Below are positions 7,732 through 21,837 of a stretch of DNA of 64,000 bases, one piece after another. How positions within the stretch are numbered: the stretch's first letter is position 1; every line of letters starts with the position of its first letter. This stretch comes from Desulfovibrio piger ATCC 29098. Its GTDB lineage: Bacteria > Desulfobacterota > Desulfovibrionia > Desulfovibrionales > Desulfovibrionaceae. Made by a program: the position numbers and the translations under genes. The stretch is from assembly GCF_000156375.1 (NCBI RefSeq), contig NZ_DS996355.1, positions 355,862-419,861 on the forward strand, given 5' to 3'. Under the pieces are notes generated by a model. The model searched no databases. It was given only the letters and a program-made list of their open reading frames with translations, and was not told where the DNA came from.

Positions 7732-10038
7732 ATGCTCAGTGCTGCTGTTCAGGAAGTTTTGAAGGTTGCCGTCCAGGAAGTGCAACGCCGCAGGCATGAA
7801 TTGCTGACGGTGGAGCACATCCTGTTCTCATTGACGACCGTGGCCCCCGGCCGCCTGCTGCTGGAAGGCAGCGGGGCCAGTGTGGCGGTGTTGCGCGAAC
7901 AGCTGGAAGGCTTTTTCCGTAACGAGATGCAGGTGCTGCCGGACCAGGGTGAGCACGAAGTCCACCAGACCGCCGGTGTGCAGCGGGTGCTCGAACGGGC
8001 CCTGGGGCATATCCACGCTTCGGGACGGAGCCAGGTGGAACTGGGCGACCTGTTCGTGGCCATCCTGGATGAAGAGGACAGCTACGCTCACTACTTCCTG
8101 ACGCGTCAGGGAGTAGACCGTCTGGACGCGTTGACCTTCATCTCGCACGGTATGCCGGAAGGGGGCGGATCCCGGGGCGTGGCCCCCGATGCCGCCAGGG
8201 AGAAGGAAGAGGGCGAGGCCGGGGAGAATGTCCTGGAAAAATACGCCACCGAGCTCACCGCCCGTGCCCGTGACGGCAAGATCGATCCCCTGGTAGGGCG
8301 TCAGGAAGAGCTGGACAGGGCCATCGAGGTCCTGTGCCGCCGCCGCAAGAACAATCCCCTGTTCGTGGGCGATCCCGGTGTGGGCAAGACCGCACTGGCC
8401 GAAGGTCTGGCTCTGCGCATCGCCCAGGGGCAGGTCCCCAAAAAGTTCAAGGACGTCAAGATCTACGCCCTCGATATGGGCCTGATCCTGGCCGGTACCC
8501 GCTATCGCGGTGAGTTCGAAAGCCGTCTCAAGGCCATCGTGGAAGAGCTCAAGAACATTCCGGATGCGGTGGTCTTCATCGACGAGATCCATACCATCGT
8601 GGGGGCCGGGGCCACTTCCGGCGGTTCCATGGACGCTTCCAACCTGCTCAAGCCCGTGCTGGCCAGCGGGGAGCTGCGCTGCATCGGCTCCACCACCCAT
8701 GAGGAGTTCCGTAACCATCTGGAAAAAGACAGGGCCCTGACGCGGCGTTTCCAGCGTATCGACGTGGGGGAACCCAATGCCGAGGACTGCTTTGCCATCC
8801 TCAACGGCTTGCAGACCCATTACGCGGGCCATCACCGCGTGCGTTACAGCGAGACCGTGCTGCGCAGCATCGTGGACCTTTCCAACCGGTATGTCCGTGA
8901 CCGTTTGCAGCCTGACAAGGCCATCGACGTGATGGACGAAGTGGGGGCCGCCGTTGACCTGCGCCGCAAGGATGAAAAACGGATGGCCGCCGTCACGGTG
9001 TCCGACGTGGAACGCATCGTGGCCCGCATGGCCGGTGTGCCCGTAAGGACGGTCTCGGGCCAGGAGCGGAATCGCCTGGCCAATCTGGAAAAGAACCTCA
9101 AGCAGATCGTCTTCGGGCAGGAAGAAGCCGTGGAGCAGACCGTGCGCGCCATCCTGCGTTCGCGCGCGGGCCTGGGGCAGCGTCAGCGGCCCACGGGCGC
9201 CTTCCTTTTCTATGGCCCCACCGGCGTGGGCAAGACGGAGCTGGCCCGCGGCTTGGCCCAGACCATGGGCGTGGAGTTCCTGCGCTATGACATGAGCGAA
9301 TACATGGAACCGCACACGGTCTCGCGGCTCATCGGTTCGCCGCCAGGCTATGTGGGCTTCGACCAGGGCGGTCTGCTGACCGAGGCCGTGCGCAAGGCCC
9401 CGTATTCTGTGGTCCTGCTGGACGAGATTGAAAAGGCCCACCCCGACATCTTCAACATCCTGTTGCAGGTCATGGACTACGGTACCCTGACGGACAATTC
9501 CGGCCGCAAGACGGACTTTTCCCATACGGTGCTCATCATGACCTCCAATGCCGGAACGTTCGAGATGTCCAAGGCCAGCATAGGCTTTGGCAAGGCTGCG
9601 CCCGGAGATGCGGCCCGCAAGGCTCTGGGGGCGGTGGAACGCCTGTTCACGCCAGAATTCCGCAACCGTCTCGACGCCATGATCCCGTTCCGGGCCCTCA
9701 CGCCTGCCATGATGCAGCGCATCGTGGACAAGTTCCTGCGCGAGATCGGGAACAGCCTTGCGGAGCAGCAGGTCACGCTGGCCTCTACGCCGCGTGCTCG
9801 TGCCTGGCTGGCGGAAAAGGGCTATGATCCCGCCATGGGTGCGCGCCCGCTGCGGCGTCTGCTGCGCAGCCGGGTGGAAGACGCCCTGGCCGGCGAGCTG
9901 CTCTTTGGCCGTTTGCGCCACGGCGGTCTCGTCCGCCTGGGGGTCAAGGATAATGAACTCGTGCTCCAGTTCCCTGACGCGGCCCCTGCACAGGGCGCGG
10001 AAGCGGAGGAGGGGGATGACAGCCGCAAAGATGCGTGA
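7732..10038 (+). CDS. clpA: ClpA, ATPase subunit of the ClpAP protease
   Basis: A 768-residue Hsp100 unfoldase, close to the usual 750-760. It has an N-terminal double Clp-N domain (1-145) that docks ClpS, a first AAA module with Walker A GDPGVGKT at 213-220, and a second AAA module with Walker A GPTGVGKT at 495-502. The ClpA-type C-terminal domain follows. It threads substrates into ClpP, whose gene is not in this window. The C-terminal end is acidic ([12 protein letters not shown]). aat begins inside its last 23 bases. Confidence 0.95.
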   Translation: MLSAAVQEVLKVAVQEVQRRRHELLTVEHILFSLTTVAPGRLLLEGSGASVAVLREQLEGFFRNEMQVLPDQGEHEVHQTAGVQRVLERALGHIHASGRSQVELGDLFVAILDEEDSYAHYFLTRQGVDRLDALTFISHGMPEGGGSRGVAPDAAREKEEGEAGENVLEKYATELTARARDGKIDPLVGRQEELDRAIEVLCRRRKNNPLFVGDPGVGKTALAEGLALRIAQGQVPKKFKDVKIYALDMGLILAGTRYRGEFESRLKAIVEELKNIPDAVVFIDEIHTIVGAGATSGGSMDASNLLKPVLASGELRCIGSTTHEEFRNHLEKDRALTRRFQRIDVGEPNAEDCFAILNGLQTHYAGHHRVRYSETVLRSIVDLSNRYVRDRLQPDKAIDVMDEVGAAVDLRRKDEKRMAAVTVSDVERIVARMAGVPVRTVSGQERNRLANLEKNLKQIVFGQEEAVEQTVRAILRSRAGLGQRQRPTGAFLFYGPTGVGKTELARGLAQTMGVEFLRYDMSEYMEPHTVSRLIGSPPGYVGFDQGGLLTEAVRKAPYSVVLLDEIEKAHPDIFNILLQVMDYGTLTDNSGRKTDFSHTVLIMTSNAGTFEMSKASIGFGKAAPGDAARKALGAVERLFTPEFRNRLDAMIPFRALTPAMMQRIVDKFLREIGNSLAEQQVTLASTPRARAWLAEKGYDPAMGARPLRRLLRSRVEDALAGELLFGRLRHGGLVRLGVKDNELVLQFPDAAPAQGAEAEEGDDSRKDA

Positions 10039-10770
10039 GCAGATAGCTCTGTATGCGGCGCAGTTCCCCTCGCCGGGATGCTGCACCGCAGAAGGGATAT
10101 TGTGTGCCGGTGGCGATCTGCTGCCGGCACGTCTGCTGGCAGCCTACAGTCGGGGCATCTTCCCCTGGTACGGTGAAGACATGCCCCTGCTGTGGTGGTG
10201 CCCCGATCCCCGCTGCGTGCTGCCGCTGGATGCCTTCCAGCTGCCGCGGCGCAGTGCACGGGCCTTGCGCAACCATCCGTTCGAGCTGCGGATGGATACG
10301 GCTTTTTCCCGCGTCATCCGGGCGTGTGCGGCGCCGCGACGCGACGGAGAGGGGACCTGGATACTGCCCGAGATGATAGCGGCCTATGAACGTCTGCATG
10401 CCCTGGGCTATGCCCATTCCGTGGAAGCCTGGCGGGATGGGGAGCTGCTGGGCGGCCTGTACGGTGTGGCCCTGGGGCGGGCCTTTTTCGGGGAATCCAT
10501 GTTCCACCGCTGCCCCGAGGCCTCGCGGGCGGCCCTTGCGGGCCTGGTGGCGTTCCTGCGCGGGCGGGATTTCCTTTTGCTGGACTGCCAGCAGGCCACG
10601 CCCCATATGCTGGCCATGGGCGCGCGGGACATCCCCCGCAAGGAATTCCTGGGGCTCCTGCGGCAGGCGGTGCCTGTCCCTGATCCTGAACCTGTCTCCC
10701 AGCTGCCGTGGCAGCCGTGGCGGATGCCTTTCCGCTATGATGCTGCCCTGGGCTGGCTTCCCGACGAGCG

Positions 10771-10774
<4 letters not shown>
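10016..10774 (+). CDS. aat: Leucyl/phenylalanyl-tRNA-protein transferase
   Basis: A 252-residue Aat protein that transfers Leu or Phe from tRNA to N-terminal Lys or Arg, creating degrons read by ClpS. Family landmarks include [24 protein letters not shown] and [18 protein letters not shown] take ATG 10016, which has a purine-rich ribosome site (GGAGGAGGGGG) immediately upstream. ATG 10031 is possible but has no such site. It overlaps the end of clpA, and its TGA overlaps the uvrB ATG, so expression is tightly coupled. Confidence 0.93.
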
Positions 10775-14981
<4,207 letters not shown>

Positions 14982-15009
14982 CTTTCAACAGAACAGGACA
15001 GGTGAAGCA

Positions 15010-15792
15010 ATGAGCACGCCGATCATCGTCATGGGTGCCAATGGCCGTATGGGCCGGACCATCTGCACGCTGGTGCAGGAAGACCCCGCCTTCACGCTTG
15101 CGGGCGTGGTGGAACGCAGCGAATTTGCTGCCGGTCTGGCCGCGCTGCCGTGCCCGGTGAGCCAGAATGTGGAAGATCTGCTGCAGGATCTGGACGGCAA
15201 AGCTGTCGTCGTGGATTTCACCGCTCCCGAGGTCAGCCTGGCCACGGCCCGTAGTGTGGCCAAGTTCGGTGCGGCCCATGTGATCGGCACCACCGGCTTC
15301 ACCAATGAACAGAAGCAGGAACTGGCAAAGCTGGCCGAAAGCTGCCGTATGTTCTGGGCCCCCAATATGAGCATCGGCGTCAACGTGCTGCTCAAGGTCC
15401 TGCCCGAGCTGACCCGTGCCCTTGGTGAAAAGTACGATATCGAGATGGTGGAGCTGCATCATAACCGCAAGAAGGACTCCCCCAGCGGTACGGCCCTGCG
15501 TCTGGGCGAATGCCTGGCCGAAGCCCGTGGCTGGGATCTGGATGACGTCCGCTGTTCCGCCCGTGACGGCATCATCGGTGAGCGCCCCAAGGCGCAGATC
15601 GGCATCCAGGCCATTCGCGGCGGCGATGTGGTCGGTGTGCACACGGTCTACTTCATGGGCCCCGGCGAGCGCATCGAAGTGACCCATCAGGCCCACTCGC
15701 GCGAGACCTTCGCCCAGGGGGCCCTGCGGGCCGCTGCCTGGCTGTGCGGACAGCAGCCGGGACGTCTGTACGGAATGCAAGACATTTTCTAG
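15010..15792 (+). CDS. dapB: 4-hydroxy-tetrahydrodipicolinate reductase
   Basis: A 260-residue DapB, an NAD(P)H-dependent reductase in the lysine and diaminopimelate pathway. It has the N-terminal nucleotide motif GANGRMG (residues about 9-15), the segment GTTGF, and the substrate signature HHNRKKDSPSGTA near residues 150-162. The start is ATG 15010 with GGTGAA close upstream. It lies 28 bases after ligA. A frame open further upstream lies inside ligA and is not used. Confidence 0.95.
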   Translation: MSTPIIVMGANGRMGRTICTLVQEDPAFTLAGVVERSEFAAGLAALPCPVSQNVEDLLQDLDGKAVVVDFTAPEVSLATARSVAKFGAAHVIGTTGFTNEQKQELAKLAESCRMFWAPNMSIGVNVLLKVLPELTRALGEKYDIEMVELHHNRKKDSPSGTALRLGECLAEARGWDLDDVRCSARDGIIGERPKAQIGIQAIRGGDVVGVHTVYFMGPGERIEVTHQAHSRETFAQGALRAAAWLCGQQPGRLYGMQDIF

Positions 15793-15879
15793 AAAATATC
15801 TTGAATTTTGACGGGCCCTGCGGTAGGCTCTACACAAATCACGCAGGAAAATGGCGTCGCAGACGCCTACGGGGGCCCC

Positions 15880-16302
15880 ATGCCACAGGTAGCAGCACGC
15901 ATCAACGACGAGCAGGAACGCTGGCTCAAGGATTACTTTCGTACCAAGAGCGCCGGAGCTGAATTCATCCTGCCCTGGGCCGTGGATACGTTTTTCCGCG
16001 CCATGGCCAACATCAAGCAGATGTTCACCGTGGGCGAACTGAAGACCATCGTGGAAGCGCACAAGGATACGCGCCTGCTGCCTGACCACACGCGTTTGTC
16101 CTATCTGCTGCTGCGGGTCAGCGATGCCTGTGAGCTCAACAACCTGCACACCCGGCATGGCGCCAGCCGCTCCAGTCTGGAGAGCAAGCTCAAAAGCCTG
16201 GATGATACCCAGGCCACAGCCTTGATGGTCTGGGCCTCGGCTTTCTGGGTGAGCCGGAACTGTTCCGCCGGCAACCTGGACGAATACATCAGCGCTTACT
16301 AA
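15880..16302 (+). CDS. Conserved-looking hypothetical protein
   Basis: A 140-residue, largely helical soluble protein that I do not recognise. It begins MPQVAARINDEQERWLKDYF, which resembles the opening of a small DNA-binding or chromosome-associated protein, but no known domain is clear. Codon use looks native. An upstream in-frame ATG at 15808 would add 24 residues without similarity in character; the run of G before 15880 may serve as ribosome site. A terminator follows directly. It could be co-transcribed with dapB (87-base gap). Confidence 0.6.
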   Translation: MPQVAARINDEQERWLKDYFRTKSAGAEFILPWAVDTFFRAMANIKQMFTVGELKTIVEAHKDTRLLPDHTRLSYLLLRVSDACELNNLHTRHGASRSSLESKLKSLDDTQATALMVWASAFWVSRNCSAGNLDEYISAY

Positions 16303-16307
16303 CAAGG

Positions 16308-16336
16308 ACGCCCTGCGCAAGCAGGGCGTTTCTTTA
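16308..16336 (+). terminator. Rho-independent terminator
   Basis: ACGCCCTGC, a short loop and GCAGGGCGT are followed by TTCTTT. It closes the unit ending with the hypothetical gene and precedes sbcD. Confidence 0.85.
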
Positions 16337-16466
16337 TACTTTTTTCTGCATTTCCGGGCCTTCACAGGCCTTTTTTTCGGCCTTATAACTAAAAGGACCG
16401 CCGCATGGCGGTCAGTTTTGCCATTTTTCCACACTGCCGTATCCGGGATCAAACCGGCCTTTACTC

Positions 16467-17696
16467 ATGCGCGTACTTCATACATCGGACTGGCATCTTG
16501 GCCGCTCGCTTTTCGGCCAGAAACGCTACGAGGAATTTTCGGCTTTCCTGGACTGGCTTGCCCGCACATTGCAGGAAAAAGAAGTGGATGTCCTGGTCGT
16601 TTCCGGGGACATCTTCGATAGCGGCACGCCCAGCAACAAGGCCCAGCGCCTGTATTATGGTTTTTTGCGGCAGGTCTATCTTTCCTCCTGCCGGCATGTG
16701 GTCATCACTGCCGGCAACCATGACTCTCCGTCCATGCTGGGGGCTTCGCGCGAGATCCTGCAGGTCCTGGACGTCCATGTGGTAGGCAACCTTCCCGAAG
16801 ATCCTGAGGAAGAGATCAAAGTCCTGCGTGATGCCCAGGGCAAGGTCGCCCTCATCGTCTGCGCCGTCCCCTTCCTGCGTGATGCCGACATGCGTCTGGT
16901 GGAAGAAGGGGAGAGCAGCGGCGACAAGGAAAGCAAGATGCAGGAGGCCATCCGCCGGCACTACGCGCAGGTCCTGGAAGAGGCGGCGGCGCTGCGGGAT
17001 CGTCTGGCGCCTGATGTCCCCCTGCTCTGCATGGGGCACTTGTTCACTGCCGGTGGCCAGACCGTTGATGGCGATGGCGTGCGTGATCTTTATGTGGGCT
17101 CGCTGGCGCATGTCCCGGCGTCCATCTTCCCGCCGTGCGTCGATTATCTGGCCCTGGGGCATCTGCATGTGCCGCAGCGGGTAGGGGGCATGGAGCATAT
17201 GCGCTACAGCGGCTCGCCCCTGCCCATGGGCTTTGGTGAAGCCTCGCAGTCCAAAAGCGTCTGCCTGATAGACTTTGCCGGGCGTTCGGCCCGTGTGGAG
17301 TTGCTGCCTGTGCCGGAATTCCAGAAGCTGGAGCGAGTGAGCGGTTCCATGAGCGATATACGCAGCCGCCTGGCAGCGCTGCGGGACAGCGGCAGTTCCG
17401 CCTGGCTGGAAGTGGTCTATACCGGCGATGACCTTGAGGGCAGCCTGCGTCAGCAGGTGGAGACGGCCGTGGCCGGGAGCGGGCTGCGCGTCCTGAAGAT
17501 TCGCAATGCGCGTCTGCTGGACAGCCAGCCGGGCCTGGACGATACGGGCAGGAACCTTGAAGAACTGAGCGAGACGGAAGTTTTTTCGCGCTGTCTTGCC
17601 GCCCGGAAGATAGAAGGCGCCCAGGCCGATCTGCTCATGCGCCTGTACGGCGAGATCCTCACCGCCATGCACGAAACCGACAGTAACGCCGAATAG
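16467..17696 (+). CDS. sbcD: SbcD nuclease subunit of SbcCD
   Basis: A 409-residue Mre11-type metallophosphoesterase. Metal-binding motifs appear in order: DWHLG near residue 8, SGDIFDSG near 48-55, GNHDS near 84-88, and the later H-containing segments LGHLH. With SbcC it cuts hairpins, palindrome cruciforms and protein-blocked ends. It is 8 bases ahead of sbcC. A 50-bp perfect palindrome, the known class of substrate, lies just beyond sbcC. Confidence 0.93.
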   Translation: MRVLHTSDWHLGRSLFGQKRYEEFSAFLDWLARTLQEKEVDVLVVSGDIFDSGTPSNKAQRLYYGFLRQVYLSSCRHVVITAGNHDSPSMLGASREILQVLDVHVVGNLPEDPEEEIKVLRDAQGKVALIVCAVPFLRDADMRLVEEGESSGDKESKMQEAIRRHYAQVLEEAAALRDRLAPDVPLLCMGHLFTAGGQTVDGDGVRDLYVGSLAHVPASIFPPCVDYLALGHLHVPQRVGGMEHMRYSGSPLPMGFGEASQSKSVCLIDFAGRSARVELLPVPEFQKLERVSGSMSDIRSRLAALRDSGSSAWLEVVYTGDDLEGSLRQQVETAVAGSGLRVLKIRNARLLDSQPGLDDTGRNLEELSETEVFSRCLAARKIEGAQADLLMRLYGEILTAMHETDSNAE

Positions 17697-17704
17697 AGGC
17701 CGCC

Positions 17705-20700
17705 ATGCGCATCCAGAACATACGTTTCCAGAACCTCAATTCCCTGACCGGTGTCTGGGAGATAGATCTTACCAGACCCGACTTCGTCTCCGCCGGTATC
17801 TTTGCCATCACGGGCCCTACGGGGGCCGGCAAGACGACCATCCTGGACGCCATCTGTCTGGCCCTGTACGGGCGGACGCCGCGGCTCAAGACCCTGAGCG
17901 ACAGCGAGAACGAGATCATGTCCCGTCAGACCGGGGAATGCATGGCGGAAGTGGTCTTCCAGATCGCCTCCGGGCGCCGTTACCGCTGCCACTGGAGCCA
18001 GCGCCGGGCCCGGAAATCCCCGGAAGGCAGGCTCCAGGCGGCCCGGCACGAGATCGCGGACGCGGATAGCGGCCAGATCATCTGTGCTCAAAAAAGGGAT
18101 ATGGCCAGGGTGGTCACCGAAATCACCGGGCTGGATTTTGACCGCTTCACCCGCTCCATGATGCTGGCGCAGGGCGGTTTTTCGGCGTTCCTCGATGCTT
18201 CGGCCGACAGCCGGGCCCCCATTCTTGAGAGCATCACCGGCACGGAGAAGTACAGCCGTATCTCCATGCTGGTACACGAGCGGCACCGGCAGGAAAAGCT
18301 CCTGCTGGAAGACATGCGCAAGGAACTGGCCGGTAAGCCCCTGCTGCCTGTAGACGAAGAACAGGCTTTGCGGCAGCAGCTATCCCGCCTGGAAGACCAG
18401 AGCCGCCAGTCCAAAATCCGGCTGCAGCAGCTGCAGCAAGCCTTGCAGTGGTTGCAGGGGCTCGATACGGCCCGGGGACAACTGGCCCAGATAGAAGCGG
18501 AAGAGGAAAAACTCGTCCTCAAGGAGCAGGCATTTCGTCCGCAGGCTTTGCGGCTGGAGCAGGCGCAGAGGGCTGCCCGGCTGGAAGGCAGCTACTCTGC
18601 CTTGCTGCAACTGCGCCATCAGCAAAACCTGCTGACGGAACAGCGGCAGAACCATGCCACGGAACTGCCCCGCTTGCAGGAGAAATTGCAGGAAGCCCGG
18701 CACAAACAGGATGAATGCGCCCGCCAGCTCGAGCAGGCCAAGGCCGAGCAGGCCCGCCAGACACCGTTGCTGCACCAGGTCAGGGCCCTCGACATCCAGC
18801 TGGAAAGCTCGGAAAAGGAAGTTCGCCGTGTTCTGCTGGAAGTTCGCCAGCAGGAACAGGCCCTTGCTTCATTGAAAGCTCGCTGTGACAGTCGGCGGCA
18901 GGCGCTTGATGATATCCTTCGACAGCAGGCCTCCGTGGAAAGCTGGCTGGAAAAGCATGCGGCGGACGCCGGACTGGTAGAGCAGCTGAGCGGTATCGAG
19001 GCCGGTATCCAGCGGGCGCATGATCTGGAGCAAAAGCAGCAGCAACGGGATATGGCCCTGCGACAGATCAGCCAGCAACTGGAGAAGGGCAACGCGCGAC
19101 TGGCCGAACGTCTCCGGCATCAGGAAGTCGCCGCTGCAGAACTGGCTCAGGTGGAGAACAGACGCCAGCAGCTGGTGGAGGAAAAGGAAAAACTTCTGGA
19201 GGGGCGCTCCCTGCTTCAATGGCAGGAGGAATACAACGGTATCCAGAAAAAGATCCTGCTGTTGCAGGCTGTTGAGAAATCCCTGAAGGATGTTTTCCTG
19301 TATCATGCCGAGTTGCAGCGCTGGCGGCAGCAGCTGCAGCAATGGCAGGAGCAGCGCGAGCAAAGCAAAGCCTTGCTGGAACAGCAACAGGCCTTGCGGG
19401 ATGCCCTGGAGATCTCACTGGCCAGCCTGGAGCGTGAACGCATGCTGGCTCTGCGCATCGCCAGCCTGGAGCAGCACCGTGCTTCGCTTGAGGAAGGACA
19501 TGCCTGCCCCTTGTGCGGTTCGCTGGAGCATCCCTACCTTTTGCAGGGGCTGCCGGCTTCCGATAACTGGCAGCAGGTGGAGGACGTCCGCCGGCGCTTC
19601 GCAATGACGGATCAGCAGTGTGCCGCCTTGCGGGAACGGCTGACAGGTCTGGAGCAAAACCTGCTCGTCGGTATGGAGAACGCCCGCTCGCTTCAGGACA
19701 AGCTCCAGGGATCACAAGAATATCTTGCCCAGTTGGCAGAGAAGGCCGGTCTGCCTTCCCTGTTGCGGGAACCTCCGGAAAGTGCCGCTACTTTCGTGCG
19801 GGAACAGCAGGAGCGGCTGACCGAACTTTTGCGGCAGCTTTATCAGCGGATCTCCGCAGCAGGCAAGCTTGAAGAAACCTGCCGGATGCTGGAGAGCAAT
19901 GTTCCCCGCATGCAGGAACAGAAGACGATGCTGGATCAGGCCGTCGAGCAGTTCAAACATGAGCTGGCTCTGGCCACTGCCGAGCAGCAGCGCATGCGGC
20001 AGGAGTTGGCGCAATTGCGGCAAGAGGGAGAGCAGGGAAGACAGGCGCTCGACACGATGCTGGCTGCCTATGGTCTCGGCATCGCCGGAGGGGAACTCCT
20101 GCATATATCATCTGCCTTGAAGACACGCCGCACGGAATGGGAACGTCAGACGGCTGCCCTTTCACGCCTGGCCGCTTCCCGGCAGGAGCTCGAGCTGGCG
20201 GCAAGCCAGCATGACCAGGAAGTGAAGTCGCAACAGGCGCACCTGGAGTCGCAACAGCGGGAAGCCCGGGAGCGCGAAGGGCAGTGGAAAAAGCTGCACG
20301 AGCAGCGCCTGGCCCTGTTTGCTGAAAAAGATGTCCAGGAAGTCGAGGCCGATCTGGCCCAGGCGGTGACGCGGGATGAGCAGCGGCTTGCCGATCAGAC
20401 GGCCGCAGTCAGCAGGATGTCGGATGTGGTCACCATGACAGAGTCCGCCATCAGAGAAAAAGATGCCTTGCTGGCCAGTATCGCCGAACAGACGGTGCAC
20501 GCCGGTCAGGCCTTCGCACAGGGCCTGCAGCAGGAAGCCTTCACCGACGAACGGAGCTTTTTGCAAGCCTGTCTGCCTGCGGAAGAAAGAGAAGGGCTGG
20601 AGCGCTTGTCGCAGGAGTTGCACGAAGTCCGCATGGAACTGGCAGGACGGAGCAGGGCGGCCAGGGAGCATCTGGCCACCGAGACCGCCAAGGCCCTGAC

Positions 20701-21397
20701 GACAAAAAACAGGGAAGAGCTGGGGCAGGAGCTGGCAACGCTGGAACACCAGCAGGCAGCCCTGCAACAGGAACAGGGCTCATGCCTGCAACGGCTGGCG
20801 GACAATGAGCGCGTGCGGCAGGAGCAGCGCCTGCTCGTGGAACGCATCGAACAGCAGGAACGCGTGTTCGAGCAATGGTCCGCGCTGCAAGAGTTGATAG
20901 GTTCCGCTGACGGAAAAAAATTCCGTAATATCGTCCAGCAGATGAATCTTGAATTGATGGTCGCCCATGCCAACCGCCAGCTGGTCAAAATGACCGACCG
21001 CTATGTGCTGGAAGTGGGCAACGGGCCGCTGGAGCTGAATATCCACGACAACTACCAGGCCGGGGAGCTGCGCAGTACCAAGAATCTTTCCGGGGGGGAA
21101 AGCTTCCTTGTCAGCCTGGCTTTGGCCCTGGGGCTCTCCCAGATGGCCAGCCGTACCACGCGGGTCGACTCCCTGTTCCTTGATGAAGGCTTCGGCACGC
21201 TGGATGAAGATGCCCTGGATACGGCCCTGAGTACTTTGGCCAGTCTGCAACAGCGGGGGAAGCTCATCGGCATCATCTCTCATGTGCAGGGATTGAAGGA
21301 ACGGGTCCCCACCCAGATCGAAGTCCTTCCCGTCGGTGGTGGCAGAAGTCGTATCTTTGGCCCCGGATGTCAGAACAAAGCTGACCTTGATAATTGA
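17705..21397 (+). CDS. sbcC: SbcC, SMC-like ATPase subunit of SbcCD
   Basis: A 1230-residue Rad50-type protein. Walker A GPTGAGKT is at 37-44. Long coiled-coil arms rich in Gln, Leu and Glu flank a zinc hook CPLC at residues 601-604, very near the centre, as expected. The ABC signature NLSGGESF is near residue 1135 and is followed by FLDEGFGTLDEDAL (Walker B and D-loop). It forms the ATP-driven part of the SbcCD nuclease. Length is somewhat above the E. coli 1048, due to longer coils. Confidence 0.95.
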   Translation: MRIQNIRFQNLNSLTGVWEIDLTRPDFVSAGIFAITGPTGAGKTTILDAICLALYGRTPRLKTLSDSENEIMSRQTGECMAEVVFQIASGRRYRCHWSQRRARKSPEGRLQAARHEIADADSGQIICAQKRDMARVVTEITGLDFDRFTRSMMLAQGGFSAFLDASADSRAPILESITGTEKYSRISMLVHERHRQEKLLLEDMRKELAGKPLLPVDEEQALRQQLSRLEDQSRQSKIRLQQLQQALQWLQGLDTARGQLAQIEAEEEKLVLKEQAFRPQALRLEQAQRAARLEGSYSALLQLRHQQNLLTEQRQNHATELPRLQEKLQEARHKQDECARQLEQAKAEQARQTPLLHQVRALDIQLESSEKEVRRVLLEVRQQEQALASLKARCDSRRQALDDILRQQASVESWLEKHAADAGLVEQLSGIEAGIQRAHDLEQKQQQRDMALRQISQQLEKGNARLAERLRHQEVAAAELAQVENRRQQLVEEKEKLLEGRSLLQWQEEYNGIQKKILLLQAVEKSLKDVFLYHAELQRWRQQLQQWQEQREQSKALLEQQQALRDALEISLASLERERMLALRIASLEQHRASLEEGHACPLCGSLEHPYLLQGLPASDNWQQVEDVRRRFAMTDQQCAALRERLTGLEQNLLVGMENARSLQDKLQGSQEYLAQLAEKAGLPSLLREPPESAATFVREQQERLTELLRQLYQRISAAGKLEETCRMLESNVPRMQEQKTMLDQAVEQFKHELALATAEQQRMRQELAQLRQEGEQGRQALDTMLAAYGLGIAGGELLHISSALKTRRTEWERQTAALSRLAASRQELELAASQHDQEVKSQQAHLESQQREAREREGQWKKLHEQRLALFAEKDVQEVEADLAQAVTRDEQRLADQTAAVSRMSDVVTMTESAIREKDALLASIAEQTVHAGQAFAQGLQQEAFTDERSFLQACLPAEEREGLERLSQELHEVRMELAGRSRAAREHLATETAKALTTKNREELGQELATLEHQQAALQQEQGSCLQRLADNERVRQEQRLLVERIEQQERVFEQWSALQELIGSADGKKFRNIVQQMNLELMVAHANRQLVKMTDRYVLEVGNGPLELNIHDNYQAGELRSTKNLSGGESFLVSLALALGLSQMASRTTRVDSLFLDEGFGTLDEDALDTALSTLASLQQRGKLIGIISHVQGLKERVPTQIEVLPVGGGRSRIFGPGCQNKADLDN

Positions 21398-21430
21398 TAA
21401 TATATCCTGTTAATAGCGTGACATATGACA

Positions 21431-21480
21431 AAACTCCTGAAAACGGCTTAAAATCGATTTTAAGCCGTTTTCAGGAGTTT
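21431..21480. repeat. Perfect 50-bp palindrome
   Basis: Bases 21431-21455 are the exact reverse complement of 21456-21480, with no spacer (the centre is ATCGAT). It lies 34 bases after the sbcC stop. As RNA it would be a 25-bp stem with essentially no loop. It may act as the sbcC terminator, though no T run follows. It is also the kind of DNA cruciform cut by SbcCD. Confidence 0.9.
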
Positions 21481-21503
21481 ATGATTATTGGGTCGAAAAA
21501 AAA

Positions 21504-21533
21504 TTTTTAAGGGCTTAAAATCAAAATTTGAGC
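21504..21533 (-). repeat. Intergenic repeat, copy A
   Basis: Read on the minus strand, this 30-base segment (starting GCTCAAATTT and ending TAAAAA) matches 47355-47384 on the plus strand at 28 of 30 positions. Both copies lie in AT-rich intergenic DNA. The rest of 21481-21764 is AT-rich and shows no gene. Confidence 0.6.
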
Positions 21534-21764
21534 TGTACATTTTTGAAAGTCATTCCTGATAATTTATTTCAAAAGCCTCCGAAAGGCAGGCACAGGCAGT
21601 ATACTGCAAAAATTACCTCCTGAAAGCCAATTATTTAAAGCTTTACATGAACTTTATGGAGGATTTTTCCCTCCTGCCACTCTGTCAGAGAGCAGCGTCC
21701 AAAAATTGTCCACCTGTCCAAAAATTAGCCATATCCCGTGCCGGGATTGCCGTCAGCATCTTTG

Positions 21765-21793
21765 TTGTTTTCTGGCGCTGAATGCGCTATACA
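21765..21793 (+). promoter_or_regulatory. Candidate sigma-70 promoter of rpsA
   Basis: TTGTTT (21765-21770), a 17-base spacer and TATACA (21788-21793). It would start transcription near 21800, giving a leader of about 38 bases that includes AAGGAG at 21822-21827. Confidence 0.5.
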
Positions 21794-21837
21794 AGGGGAC
21801 TTCACAGGAAATTATTTGTTTAAGGAGCAAATATACC

